Below, one piece after another: positions 1 through 10,526 of a stretch of DNA of 62,978 nucleotides. Positions within the stretch are counted from its first letter, which is position 1. The number at the start of each line of letters is the position of its first letter. A program made the translations under genes and the position numbers. This DNA comes from Candidatus Rokuibacteriota bacterium (GTDB lineage: Bacteria; Methylomirabilota; Methylomirabilia; Rokubacteriales; CSP1-6). The DNA lies in NCBI GenBank assembly GCA_003220615.1, contig QHTB01000141.1, positions 1 to 62,978 on the forward strand, in the 5' to 3' direction. Below the pieces are notes generated by a model, which worked only from the letters and a program-made list of their open reading frames with translations, made no database searches and had not been told where the DNA came from.

Positions 1-455
<455 letters not shown>

Positions 456-479
456 AGGCTCGCCTTGATATTCACAGGG

Positions 480-532
480 TCGCCTCGCCTGCGGCTGCGG
501 CTCCGCCAGCGGGCTGCGGCTCGCACGGCCAC
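480..532 (-). repeat. GC-rich dispersed repeat, copy A (trpE-trpG junction)
   Basis: The spacer between trpE and trpG is almost entirely GC-rich repeat-like sequence. Read on the minus strand it starts GTGGCCGTGCGAGCCGCAGC and ends near GGCGAGGCGA. The same opening, with one inserted A, recurs at 21062-21105, and a related GTGCGAG...GAGCC pattern is tandemly repeated at 25269-25426. It has no coding potential of its own. It may form structure in the transcript between the two subunit genes. Confidence 0.55.
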
Positions 533-534
533 AA

Positions 535-1989
535 TCATATGTGACCCGTGGCCGCGGCCATGCGCAGGGCCAGGATGAGGCCTCGCGCCTTGGACGACGT
601 TTCGAGCCACTCGGTCTTGGGATCGGAGTCGGCGACGATGCCGGCGCCGACCTGCACCGACGCGGTCCCGTCGTGGCAGACGATCGTTCGGATCGTGATG
701 CAGGAGTCGAGGTTGCCGGAGTAGGAGATGTAGCCGACGGCGCCGCCGTAGGGCCCGCGTTGGGTCGGCTCGAGCTGGTCGATGATCTCCATCGCGCGGA
801 TCTTCGGCGCGCCGGTGAGGGTGCCGGCCGGAAAGCACGCCTGCAACACGTCCATCGCGTCGGCGCCGGCTTTGAGCTGCGCAGTCACGTGGCTGACCAG
901 GTGCATGACGTGCGAATAGCGTTCGATGGCCATGAACTCGGTGACCTTGACCGAGCCGAGCGTCGCGACGCGCCCGACGTCGTTCCGTCCGAGGTCGACG
1001 AGCATGACGTGCTCGGCGCGCTCCTTGGGGTCGGCCAGCAGCGTCTCGGCGATCGTCTGGTCCTGGGACTCGGTGACACCTCGCGGACTCGTCCCCGCGA
1101 TCGGGCGCACGTCGATGCGGCCGTCCTCCAGGCGCACCAGCACCTCGGGCGACGAACCGACCACCGTCGTCTTGCCGAGCCGGAGAAAGAAGAGGTAGGG
1201 CGACGGGTTGATGGTCCGCAGCGCGCGGTACACGGTGAACGGGTCGGCGCCGAGCGGCGTGTCGAGCCGACGGGAGACGACGATCTGGTAGGCGTCGCCG
1301 GCGGCGATGTACTCCTTGGCCTTCAGCACCGCCTCCGAGTAGGTCGACTCGTCCATCGTCGTGGTGAAGCCTTCTTCTCCAAGCGCCACGAGCGGCGCCG
1401 GAGCGGCGAACGAGAGCGGCGCCGGGGTGCGGGCCGGGCGGGCCAACTTCTGGAGTGTCATGCCGATCCGAAGCGCCGCGCGATCGTAGGCCTGGTCCAG
1501 TGACGCGTCATCGTGGCCCTCGATGCGGGCGTTGGCAATCACGAGGAGCCGGTGACGGAGGTTGTCGAAGACCAGAAACGTGTCGGTGAAGAGGAAGATC
1601 GCGTCGGGCAGCCGCAGGTCGTCCTTGGCGGTGGCCGGCAGCCGCTCCATGTGGCGCACCATGTCGTAGGCGAGGTACCCCACGGTGCCGCCCTGGAACC
1701 GCGGCAGGCCCGGCACCGGCACGGGCTGGAACTCGGCGAGCAGCGTCCTCAGCGCATCGAGCGGATTACCGTCCGGCAGGCGCTCGATCACACGGCCGCC
1801 CGCGCGACGAAGGGTGATCCGGCCGTTCTTCGCCGACAGCACCATCATCGGATCGGTGCCGAGGAAGGAGTAGCGCGCCCACTTCTCACCGCCCTCGACG
1901 GACTCGAGCAGGAACGAGTATGGCCCGGGACGAAGTCTCAGGTACGCGGAGAGCGGAGTGTCGAGGTCGCCGGGGAGCTCGACGAACAC
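535..1989 (-). CDS. trpE: Anthranilate synthase component I
   Basis: Converts chorismate plus ammonia into anthranilate as the large subunit with TrpG. The protein carries the chorismate-binding fold: RPIAGTSPRG, then the C-terminal CFPAGTLTGAPKIRAMEIID and GPYGGAVGYISYSG stretches. The first canonical start is the GTG at 1989, giving 484 residues. The same open frame continues upstream for about 22 codons, reading SPTRDEFRALAGQGNLVPV, which looks like the normal TrpE N-terminus, but no ATG, GTG or TTG exists before the in-frame stop at 2080-2082. The true start may therefore be a non-standard codon (for example ATC at 2055), or a start codon may have been lost. It lies 111 bp downstream of trxA. 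Confidence 0.95.
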   Translation of the reverse strand: MFVELPGDLDTPLSAYLRLRPGPYSFLLESVEGGEKWARYSFLGTDPMMVLSAKNGRITLRRAGGRVIERLPDGNPLDALRTLLAEFQPVPVPGLPRFQGGTVGYLAYDMVRHMERLPATAKDDLRLPDAIFLFTDTFLVFDNLRHRLLVIANARIEGHDDASLDQAYDRAALRIGMTLQKLARPARTPAPLSFAAPAPLVALGEEGFTTTMDESTYSEAVLKAKEYIAAGDAYQIVVSRRLDTPLGADPFTVYRALRTINPSPYLFFLRLGKTTVVGSSPEVLVRLEDGRIDVRPIAGTSPRGVTESQDQTIAETLLADPKERAEHVMLVDLGRNDVGRVATLGSVKVTEFMAIERYSHVMHLVSHVTAQLKAGADAMDVLQACFPAGTLTGAPKIRAMEIIDQLEPTQRGPYGGAVGYISYSGNLDSCITIRTIVCHDGTASVQVGAGIVADSDPKTEWLETSSKARGLILALRMAAATGHI

Positions 1990-2100
1990 CGGGACGAGGT
2001 TCCCCTGCCCCGCGAGCGCGCGGAACTCGTCACGGGTTGGGGAGAGCGGCGGGATACCTGTGCCGCCGGTACTGATACGTCAGAGCCTAGGCGACCCGCG

Positions 2101-2430
2101 TCAGGCGAGCGCGTCCAGCTTCTTCTGGAGCTGGGCTTTGGGTACGGCCCCGATCACCTGGTCGGCGACTTTGCCGTCCTTCACGAACAGGATCGTCGGG
2201 ATCGAGCGAATGCCGTAGCGGGCGGCGAGGCCCGGGTTCTCGTCCACGTTCACTTTCGCAAGCGTCACCCGTCCGCCGGATGCGCGGGCAAGCTCCTCGA
2301 GAACGGGCGCGATGGCGCGGCACGGGCCGCACCACTCTGCCCAGAAGTCCACCATCATGAGGCTCTGATTCGCGACGAGCGCCTCGTCGAAGCTCTGTTC
2401 CGTAAGGTGGACCGTTCCAGCATCAGCCAT
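2101..2430 (-). CDS. trxA: Thioredoxin
   Basis: Small cytoplasmic dithiol-disulfide oxidoreductase, 109 residues, the normal thioredoxin length. The active site WCGPC is at residues 33-37, preceded by VDFWAE. The cis-proline loop SIPTILFVKDG follows at about residues 75-85. The start ATG has a strong ribosome binding site (GAGGAG) about 9 nt upstream. It is divergent from the sigma-54 activator at 2543; the 112 bp between them must hold promoters for both. It precedes trpE on the same strand, although no functional link to tryptophan synthesis is known. Confidence 0.97.
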   Translation of the reverse strand: MADAGTVHLTEQSFDEALVANQSLMMVDFWAEWCGPCRAIAPVLEELARASGGRVTLAKVNVDENPGLAARYGIRSIPTILFVKDGKVADQVIGAVPKAQLQKKLDALA

Positions 2431-2509
2431 GAGCGCGTTCTCCTCGTTGAAAAGTCAACGGCCACGCTAACATACCGAACGCAGGCCCGCAACTTTTTAC
2501 CTTGTCAGT

Positions 2510-2537
2510 TTGACACCCCCTCGTGCTAACTTGTTAT
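2510..2537 (+). promoter_or_regulatory. Sigma-70-type promoter for the sigma-54 activator at 2543
   Basis: A perfect -35 box TTGACA (2510-2515), a 16-bp spacer and a -10 box TGTTAT (2532-2537, 4/6) precede the activator gene. The expected start of transcription is at about 2544, essentially on the ATG at 2543. The message would then be leaderless, which fits the absence of a Shine-Dalgarno sequence. Confidence 0.6.
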
Positions 2538-2542
2538 CTACG

Positions 2543-3891
<1,349 letters not shown>

Positions 3892-3895
<4 letters not shown>

Positions 3896-4251
3896 ATCGG
3901 CTGCTTCGAGTAGGTGTGCTCGGCGGGCGCCCCGTCGTCAGTGCCGGACGGCGGCCCGTCCGGAGCGAGGTCTCGCAGCATCTCCTCACCCTCGGCATCC
4001 GCCATCAAGAGCCGCACGTAGAGCCGTTCGCCGATGACGTTGGCCCGTGTGAGCGCGATCAGCGTGGGCTTGAAGCCGACCGCACTCTCCATGGCCTCGT
4101 TGACCGCAGCACGGATGGCGGCGGTCAGGGTCTCCTGATCCTCGACGTCGGCCAGCGATACTGCCGTCGTCACCTCGACGACGTGCGCGAAGGCGGGCGC
4201 GGACGCCGCCACGAGCGCGATCCCGAGCAGCGCGGCGAGCATGGTCCTCAT
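3892..4251 (-). CDS. Small exported protein of unknown function
   Basis: 119 residues with a clear Sec signal peptide: MRTM, a hydrophobic Leu/Ala core and APAFA before the likely cleavage site at about residue 22. The mature part is short and acidic, with no Cys and no motif I recognise. The ATG at 4251 has a strong ribosome binding site (GGAGGAG) that overlaps the end of the DUF6335-type gene upstream, so the two are probably co-transcribed. Its stop is interlocked with that of the convergent response regulator. The function is not known. Confidence 0.8.
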
Positions 4252-4565
4252 CTCACTCCTCCTCTTCCCACCGATAACGATCGCGCTCCTCGAGGGTCTT
4301 GGCTGACGTTCTCACGTCGTCGTCCGGGGCGCGCGGCACGCCAAGCGTCACCGATGTCGTCCACCCGATCCTGGTCGGGCGTGGCGACGCTGCCGCCGAC
4401 GGCTTCTTCACCGACACTGACAGCCCGCTTCCAGTCCGCATCGACGTCGCCACCGGTCAGCGTCGGGCTGGTGGCGGTAAAGTCCGCAGCGTCCTTCTCA
4501 GCCTCGAGCATCTCCGACCTGTCGGGACGCTGACGCTTTTGTCTCGAAGACCGCTTCCGGGTCAT
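4248..4565 (-). CDS. DUF6335-type protein, apparently frameshifted near its C-terminus
   Basis: The first about 80 residues read like the DUF6335 family: the central block SPTLTGGDVDADW is followed by VGEEAVGGSVATPDQDRVDD. After about position 4343 this frame turns into basic, low-quality sequence and runs to 4248. The neighbouring frame then carries a sensible family-like tail, GVPRAPDDDVRTSAKTLEER, then DRYRWEEEE, and ends at 4253. A single-base indel around 4340-4350 would restore one protein of about 103 residues. It could be a genuine pseudogene, a sequencing error or, less likely, a programmed shift. The function of the family is unknown. It lies directly upstream of the exported protein at 4251. 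Confidence 0.65.
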   Translation of the reverse strand: MTRKRSSRQKRQRPDRSEMLEAEKDAADFTATSPTLTGGDVDADWKRAVSVGEEAVGGSVATPDQDRVDDIGDAWRAARPGRRRENVSQDPRGARSLSVGRGGVR

Positions 4566-4621
4566 GCGGTGAAGTACAGCGAAAGGCGTGCCGGCGACCG
4601 GACGAGACGGCAGGGCAGGGA

Positions 4622-6232
4622 TTACGCGGGGATGTAGCCCTCCAGGGCATCTCGCGTGACGAGCTCAGGGTCACGGTGGTCCGCAAGGCCGTACCCACCT
4701 CCGCCAGGCAGACGCACCTCGACGAGGGCGCCGGGGGCCACGATCTGCTCGCCCTTGGGATTCGCGGGACGCACGCCGTCCACGAGGACCTCGCCGGTGG
4801 CGCCGGGCTCACCGCCGAGGAAGCCCTGGGCGGGATGACGAATGCGATCGCACAGCACCGAGCAGACGAATGGCTCCCGCGTCCGAGCCCTGAAGGCGAT
4901 CGTCTGGCCGAGGCCGCCGCGGTACTTCCCGGCGCCCCCGGAGCCCTCGCGGAGCGCCTTCCACTCGACGATCAGCGGCGCGATCGTCTCGATCACCTCC
5001 ACTGGTGTGCCCAGCACGCCAGACGGAAAGGCCGTCGCCGACAGGCCGTCGCGAGTGGGACGCGCTCCCGTGCCCCCCGACGAGAAGAGCACGTGGCTGA
5101 ACGCTCGACCATCGAGGTCCTTGCCCGACACCTGGATGCCCCAGATGTTGGCGGATCCTTCGGCCATGACGCGCTCGGGGAGCGCCTGACCGAGCGCCCC
5201 GGCGATCACGTGGGGCAGGAAGTGGCCGATCACGTGGCGGGCGGCGACCGGTGCCGGATGGCGGACGTTGAGGATCGAGCCTTCGGGCGCGCTGATCTTC
5301 ACCGGGCGGAAGGCGCCCTCGTTGTTGGGGACATCGGGGCTCACGATGACCTTCACGCCGTAGGTCGTGTAGGCCTCCGTGTAGTTCATGACGACGTTGA
5401 TGCCGCGGCGGCTGGCCGGCGAGGTGCCGGTGTAATCGATCAGCATCTCGTCGCGCCTGACTTCGCAGCGCACACGGATCGTGATCGGCTCGTCGAACCC
5501 GTCCGACGTGAGCGCGTTCTCGTAGACGCCCGGCCTCAGCGCCTGGATCGCCTGGCGCATCGCACGCTCCGTCCGCTCGATGATCTCGTCGGCCAGCGGC
5601 TCCAGACGCGAGAGCCCGAACTCGGCCATGAACTCGAGCAGACGCTCGCCGCCGACCGCCCCTCCGGCGATCTGGGCGTGGAAGTCGCCCAGCACCATGT
5701 CGGGCAGGCGCACGTTGGCGCGCAGGATCGCCATCAACGACTCGTTCGGGCGTCCCGCCTCGTAGAGCTTCATGATCGGGATGAAGAGGCCTTCCTCGTA
5801 GACCTCGCGCGCCTCGGCCGAGAAGATGTGACCCCCGATGTCGGCCGTGTGGCAGGTGGATGCGAAGACGGCCACACAATCGTCGCCGCGGAAGACCGGC
5901 GAGCAGATCGTGACGTCGTTCAGGTGGCCGGACGTCTTCCAGGGATCGTTGGTGACGAGGACGTCGCCGGGACGGAGCGTCTCGATCGGGCACGCGGCCA
6001 GGATGTGCTTCACGGCCAGCGCCATCGAGTTGATGTGGCCGGGCGTGCCCGTCACCGCCTGGGCCACCATGTAGCCGCGGCGATCGAAGACTCCCGCCGA
6101 GAGGTCGCCGGCCTCGCGAACGATCGACGTGAACGACGTGCGCTGGAGCGCGGTGGCCTGCTCGTTGACGACGCCGATCAGGCGATTCCAGCAGATCTCG
6201 AGGGTGATGGGATCGAGGCTCACGAGGCTCAC
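4622..6232 (-). CDS. hyuB: Hydantoinase B / oxoprolinase family subunit
   Basis: Partner subunit of ATP-dependent hydantoinases or 5-oxoprolinases, which open cyclic amides. 536 residues, near the normal length. It starts with LDPITLEICWNRL and the family signature SFTSIVREAGDLSAGVFD, and has TNDPWKTSGHLNDVTICSPV in the first quarter. The GTG start overlaps the hyuA stop as GTGA (6229-6232), so A and B are translationally coupled. The exact substrate (hydantoin, 5-oxoproline, N-methylhydantoin, or acetone-carboxylase-like chemistry) cannot be read from sequence. The liv transporter and amino-acid enzymes nearby favour an amide or amino-acid derivative. Confidence 0.93.
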   Translation of the reverse strand: MSLVSLDPITLEICWNRLIGVVNEQATALQRTSFTSIVREAGDLSAGVFDRRGYMVAQAVTGTPGHINSMALAVKHILAACPIETLRPGDVLVTNDPWKTSGHLNDVTICSPVFRGDDCVAVFASTCHTADIGGHIFSAEAREVYEEGLFIPIMKLYEAGRPNESLMAILRANVRLPDMVLGDFHAQIAGGAVGGERLLEFMAEFGLSRLEPLADEIIERTERAMRQAIQALRPGVYENALTSDGFDEPITIRVRCEVRRDEMLIDYTGTSPASRRGINVVMNYTEAYTTYGVKVIVSPDVPNNEGAFRPVKISAPEGSILNVRHPAPVAARHVIGHFLPHVIAGALGQALPERVMAEGSANIWGIQVSGKDLDGRAFSHVLFSSGGTGARPTRDGLSATAFPSGVLGTPVEVIETIAPLIVEWKALREGSGGAGKYRGGLGQTIAFRARTREPFVCSVLCDRIRHPAQGFLGGEPGATGEVLVDGVRPANPKGEQIVAPGALVEVRLPGGGGYGLADHRDPELVTRDALEGYIPA

Positions 6233-8346
6233 GCGGGCATCTCCACGATGATGGTCGAGCGCTCGTCGACTCGGCAGCGTGCGCCCGGGCCGAGCACCGC
6301 GGTGGACTCGCGCTCCTCGACGATGGCCGGGCCCTCGAACTCGAAGCCGGGAGGGAGCGCATAGCGGTCGTAGACCGGCGTGTCGACGAAGCCCGCCGCT
6401 TCGGCGAAGTACGCTTTGCGTCGGGTTTTGACGGCCTTGTTTATGGACGTCGGGGGGGATGTGGCATCCCCCCCGACTGCCCCCCCGATTCGCGTGGCGC
6501 CCGACAAGCGGACATCCGGTGCTGGCCCGGCGACCGTCACGCGCCAGTTCAGCGCCTCGATCGGAACTCCCTGGGGCAGCCGATGATAGAGCGCGCGGTA
6601 CGCGGACTCGAACGACGACGTCATCGCATCGAGGCTGGCCGTCGAGAGCGCGCCGGCAGGCACGGTGGCCTCGACCTCGTGGCCCTGGCCGAGATAGCGC
6701 ATCTCGGCGACGCGGGCGACGCGAACATCGGTCTCTCTCACGCCGGCGCGCGCCAGCAGGGCGCGTCCCTCCGACTCCATCTCGGCGAAGAGCCGGTTGA
6801 GCGTCGGCCAGTCGGCGGTGTCAAGACGCTCGCGGTGAGTGCGGACGAAGTCGAACGCCAGTGGGGCCGACAGCAGGCCGTACGCCGAGATGGTGCCGGC
6901 GCCGAATGGCAGCAGGATGCGCGGCACGCGCAAGACGCGCGCGACCTGCCAGCAGTGGACGGGACCAGCGCCGCCGAAGGCGAAGAGGGGATAGCTGCGG
7001 AGATCGCGGCCGCGCTCGATGCCGTGGATCCGTGCGGCCGCCGCCATGTTCTCGTTGACGACGCGGTGGATGCCCCACGCCGCCGCGATCACGTCGAGGC
7101 CCAGCGGGCTCGCGACGTGTTCCTCGATCGCGCGCCGCGCGGCCTCGCGGTCGAGCCGCATGCGCCCGCCCAGGAAGAATTCGGCGTCGAGGTAACCGAG
7201 CAGGAGATCGGCGTCGGTCACGGTGGGGAGCCGGCCGCCCAGGTTGTAGCAGGCGGGCCCGGGATCGGCGCCCGCACTGTCGGGGCCGACCTTGAGCAGG
7301 CCCATGCGGTCGACGCGCGCGATCGAGCCACCACCGGCGCCGATCTCGATCATCTCGATCACCGGCACTCGCACGGGCATCCCCGAGCCCTTCTTGAAGC
7401 GATCGGCGCGGGCGACCTCGAACTCCCGTGCGACCAGAGGCGCGCCGTCGTCGATCACGCACGCCTTGGCCGTGGTACCGCCCATGTCGAACGAGAGCAG
7501 GCGAGATTCCCCGCGATCCCGCGCCGCCCGCGCGGCGGCGATGGCGCCGGCGGCCGGGCCCGATTCCACCAGGCGGATCGGAAATCTTCGCGCCTCGCGT
7601 GGCAGCACGATGCCGCCGGACGACTGCATGATGTAGAGCTGGCCGGGGATGTCGAGCTCCGTGAGCCGTCGCTCGAGGTCTTCCAGGTAACGCGCCATTA
7701 ACGGCACGACGTAGACGTTGGCCGTCGTCGTCGACGCCCGCTCGTATTCTCGGATCTCGGGAACGACGTCGGACGAGCACGACACCGGAATGCCCGGAGC
7801 GATCTCGGCTGCCAGCTCGGCCAGGCGGCGCTCGTGGGCCGGATTCACGTACGCGTGGAGCAGGCAGATCGCGATCGCCTCGACGCCGTCGGCGACGAGC
7901 CCGGCAATCACCCGTCGCGCGCCCGCCTCGTCGAGGTGACGTAGCACGGGACCGTCGGCGAGCAGGCGCTCATCGACCTCGCGCCGGAGGTGGCGGGGCA
8001 CCAGTGGCGCCGGCGGATCGATGAAGATGTCGTACATGTCGTAGCGGCCCTCGCGCCGGATCTCGAGCGCGTCGCGGAAGCCTGCCGTGGTGAGCAGAGC
8101 CGTCCGCGCGCCCTTGCGCTCGATCAGCGCGTTGGTGGCGAGCGTGGTGCCGTGGACGGTGGCGCGCACCTCGCGCGCCGCGACGCGGCTCTCGTCGAGC
8201 AGGCCGTGGATGCCTTGCTCGACGCCGTGAGCGGGATCCTTCGCCGTGGTGAGGACCTTGCCGACACGCAGGGCGCCGGTGCGCTCGTCCACGAGCACGA
8301 GGTCAGTGAACGTTCCGCCGATATCGACACCCAGCCGTGCTGGCAC
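6229..8346 (-). CDS. hyuA: Hydantoinase A / oxoprolinase family subunit
   Basis: ATP-binding subunit of the hydantoinase/oxoprolinase pair, 705 residues. The N-terminus RLGVDIGGTFTDLVLVD is the actin/hexokinase-like phosphate-binding signature, and the second ATP-binding block reads LLSFDMGGTTAKACVIDDG near residue 280-300. The start is a GTG at 8346. Near the C-terminus (about residues 615-640) the gene contains a perfect 13-bp inverted repeat at 6449-6477 with runs of seven G and seven C. It adds an in-frame Gly/Ala/Ser/Pro-rich stretch, and the family domain continues after it. It forms a two-gene unit with hyuB. Confidence 0.93.
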   Translation of the reverse strand: MPARLGVDIGGTFTDLVLVDERTGALRVGKVLTTAKDPAHGVEQGIHGLLDESRVAAREVRATVHGTTLATNALIERKGARTALLTTAGFRDALEIRREGRYDMYDIFIDPPAPLVPRHLRREVDERLLADGPVLRHLDEAGARRVIAGLVADGVEAIAICLLHAYVNPAHERRLAELAAEIAPGIPVSCSSDVVPEIREYERASTTTANVYVVPLMARYLEDLERRLTELDIPGQLYIMQSSGGIVLPREARRFPIRLVESGPAAGAIAAARAARDRGESRLLSFDMGGTTAKACVIDDGAPLVAREFEVARADRFKKGSGMPVRVPVIEMIEIGAGGGSIARVDRMGLLKVGPDSAGADPGPACYNLGGRLPTVTDADLLLGYLDAEFFLGGRMRLDREAARRAIEEHVASPLGLDVIAAAWGIHRVVNENMAAAARIHGIERGRDLRSYPLFAFGGAGPVHCWQVARVLRVPRILLPFGAGTISAYGLLSAPLAFDFVRTHRERLDTADWPTLNRLFAEMESEGRALLARAGVRETDVRVARVAEMRYLGQGHEVEATVPAGALSTASLDAMTSSFESAYRALYHRLPQGVPIEALNWRVTVAGPAPDVRLSGATRIGGAVGGDATSPPTSINKAVKTRRKAYFAEAAGFVDTPVYDRYALPPGFEFEGPAIVEERESTAVLGPGARCRVDERSTIIVEMPA
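6449..6477. repeat. Perfect 13-bp inverted repeat inside hyuA
   Basis: GTCGGGGGGGATG (6449-6461), a 3-nt loop TGG, then CATCCCCCCCGAC (6465-6477). The arms are exactly complementary, and a further C7 run follows at 6481. Such a G7/C7 palindrome is unlike the surrounding codon use. It looks like a small inserted element that keeps the reading frame open in a linker of the protein. Confidence 0.7.
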
Positions 8347-8394
8347 GAGCGAAAGTTTACCACCCGGGGTGGGGACAGGCCTGCGATGTGAGAC

Positions 8395-9126
8395 TCACAC
8401 TTCGATCGTGAGCCCGTCGTAGGCGCACTCGGCGTCGACGTCGGCGGTGCGCGCCAGCATGTCGGGGCCCAGGTGAGTGAGGACGAGGCGTTTGCAGCCG
8501 AATGCGCTCCGGTGGGCCATCACCGTCCGGTAGTCGAGGTGATACTTGACGGGCTTGTCGAAGGTGTAGGCCTCGCAGATGAAGAGATCGGCCGCGCGGG
8601 CGATGTCGAGGAGCGCGTCCGTCCATTCGGTATCACCGGAGTAGGCGACGACTTTGTCGCCGGCGCTCACGCGGAGCGCCAGCGGCGGCGCGCCGCTCGC
8701 GTGGACGACCTCGTAGGGCTTCACCGAGATGCCGGCGAGGGCGGCCGGGCGTCGATTCTCGAGCTCCAGGTACTGCACTTCGAAGCGACGGCCGGTGCGC
8801 GACGATCCGGGGAACATCATCTCCATCGCGTCGAGCACGCGGTACTCCACGCCGGTCGGGCCTGCGATGACGAGCGGCTGAGTCCGGCGGCGAAACTGCG
8901 CATCGAGGATCAGGAACGGCAGGCCACCGAAGTGGTCACCGTGCAGGTGGGTCAGCAGCACCGCGTCCAGCGTCAGCGGCTCGACGCCCTGGCGCTTCAT
9001 GGCGAGCATGGACGTGGCTCCGCAGTCGAGCAGCACCCGCCTCGTCCCCGTCTCGAGGAGAATGCACGTCTGATGGCGCCCGCCGTTACCGAACGCGTCG
9101 CCGGAGCCGAGGAAGGTGACGCGCAC
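8395..9126 (-). CDS. MBL-fold metallo-hydrolase
   Basis: Metallo-beta-lactamase-fold hydrolase of about 243 residues, in the RNase Z-like branch. It begins VRVTFLGSGDAFGNGGRHQT and carries the metal site LLTHLHGDHFGG (HxHxDH). Later metal ligands appear in VVAYSGDTEWTD and in LTHLGPD near the C-terminus. The GTG at 9126 is chosen because the family block starts there and it lies just after the aminotransferase stop; an upstream in-frame start at 9186 would add a non-family tail inside the previous gene. The substrate is not predictable. It sits between the aminotransferase and hyuA, suggesting a hydrolytic step in the same catabolic cluster. Confidence 0.88.
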   Translation of the reverse strand: MRVTFLGSGDAFGNGGRHQTCILLETGTRRVLLDCGATSMLAMKRQGVEPLTLDAVLLTHLHGDHFGGLPFLILDAQFRRRTQPLVIAGPTGVEYRVLDAMEMMFPGSSRTGRRFEVQYLELENRRPAALAGISVKPYEVVHASGAPPLALRVSAGDKVVAYSGDTEWTDALLDIARAADLFICEAYTFDKPVKYHLDYRTVMAHRSAFGCKRLVLTHLGPDMLARTADVDAECAYDGLTIEV

Positions 9127-9130
9127 GCGA

Positions 9131-10450
9131 TCAGGCGCGCGTGACGGCGGCGATGGCGTCGCCGAGGATCTGCACGGCCTCGTCAACCTGCTCGCGCTCG
9201 ATGACGAGCGGCGGTCCGAGCATGATCAGGTCGCCGGCGCCGTTGACCTGGCCGCCCGAGGCGTACACGATCGCGCCGCGCTTCAGCGCCTCGGCCTGGA
9301 TCTTCTGGGCCATGCGCGCCGAGGCGGGGTACGGCTCGCGGCTCGCCGGATCGCGAACGATCTCGACGGCGGCCATGAGCCCGATCCCACGCACATCGCC
9401 CACGGCAGGAAGATCGGCGAGGCCGCGCAGTCGCACCATCAGGTGCTCGCCCATGACAGCGGCGCGGGCGACGAGGTCGTGGCGCTCGAGGTAACGCATC
9501 ACGGCCAGGCCGGCAGCGGCCACGACCGGATGGTGGCTGTAAGTGAAGCCGTGATGAAAGCCGCCGCCGGCGTTCACGGTCTCGACGATACGTCCGCCTG
9601 CCATCACGGCTCCGCCTGGTACGTACCCACTGGTCAGGCCCTTGCCGGTCGTGAGGATGTCGGGCCGCACGCCCGGCCAGTGCTCCAGGCCGAACCATCG
9701 TCCGGTGCGGCCCATGCCCGTCATCACCTCGTCGGCGATGAAGAGCACGCCGTGGCGGTCGCACGTCTCTCTCACGAGCCCGTAATACTCGGGCGGTGGA
9801 ACGACCGCTCCCGCCGAGGCGCCGATGACCGGCTCCGCGATGAAGGCGGCCACCGTGTCGGGGCCTTCTTCACGGATCTTTGCGTCCAGTGCCTCCGCGC
9901 ACTCGAGTGAGCAGCGGGCGCCGCAGCCGGGAAGCCGGCAGCGATACGGATAGGGCGCGGGGATGAACGGAGTCACGGGAAGCATCGGATCGAAGTCGGC
10001 ACGCAGGCTCGGGCGGCCGGAGACAGCCAGGGCTCCGATCGACGAGCCGTGGAACGACGGCCAGCGCGCGATGACCTTGTGGCGGCCGCGCTCACCGCGC
10101 GCGACGTGATATTGCCGCGCCAGCTTGATCGCGGTCTCGGTGGCCTCCGATCCGCCGGCGACCAGGTAGAGCCTCGCGTCGTCCACGGGAACACGCGTGG
10201 CCAGGGCCGCCGCGAGCTGCTCGACCGGCTCCGACGTGAGCTCGGTGCCGTGAACGTAGGCGAGCTGACGCGCCTGGTCGCCGATCGCATCGGCGACCTC
10301 GCGCACGCCGTGGCCGATCCCGACGACGATGGCGCCACCCGCGGCGTCGATGAGTCGCCGCCCGGTTTCGTCCCAGACGAACGCGCCCTCACCGCGGACC
10401 GCGCGCGGAAACGTCCAGCCGGGCCGCTGGCGATAGAAGACCCCAGGCAC
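9131..10450 (-). CDS. Class III PLP-dependent aminotransferase
   Basis: Acetyl-ornithine/omega-amino-acid type aminotransferase, about 439 residues from the GTG at 10450. The sequence opens VPGVFYRQRPGWTFPRAVRG and has IDAAGGAIVVGIGHG and the cofactor region LYLVAGGSEATETAIKLARQ. The metal-like acidic motif FIADEVMTGMGRTG precedes the PLP lysine in ILTTGKGLTSGYVPGG. The open frame reaches upstream to 10684, but that extension runs through the divergent gene at 10527 and is not family-like. A cysteine pair in the middle (RLPGCGARCSLEC) resembles a group of aminotransferases annotated near amino-acid catabolism. The substrate is uncertain. Confidence 0.92.
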   Translation of the reverse strand: MPGVFYRQRPGWTFPRAVRGEGAFVWDETGRRLIDAAGGAIVVGIGHGVREVADAIGDQARQLAYVHGTELTSEPVEQLAAALATRVPVDDARLYLVAGGSEATETAIKLARQYHVARGERGRHKVIARWPSFHGSSIGALAVSGRPSLRADFDPMLPVTPFIPAPYPYRCRLPGCGARCSLECAEALDAKIREEGPDTVAAFIAEPVIGASAGAVVPPPEYYGLVRETCDRHGVLFIADEVMTGMGRTGRWFGLEHWPGVRPDILTTGKGLTSGYVPGGAVMAGGRIVETVNAGGGFHHGFTYSHHPVVAAAGLAVMRYLERHDLVARAAVMGEHLMVRLRGLADLPAVGDVRGIGLMAAVEIVRDPASREPYPASARMAQKIQAEALKRGAIVYASGGQVNGAGDLIMLGPPLVIEREQVDEAVQILGDAIAAVTRA

Positions 10451-10489
10451 GGGCGGGATTTTAACGCGCCGGCGGACCGGCTGGCCTTT

Positions 10490-10520
10490 TTGTGGGAGAA
10501 GGGTGGTCGGCCGGTATGAT
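10490..10520 (+). promoter_or_regulatory. Weak promoter for the exported protein at 10527
   Basis: A -10-like TATGAT (10515-10520, 5/6) sits 6 nt before the ATG at 10527, with a poor -35-like TTGTGG (10490-10495) 19 bp upstream. Transcription would begin at or next to the ATG, another near-leaderless arrangement. The -35 match is weak, so this is tentative. Confidence 0.35.
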
Positions 10521-10526
10521 GGAATC

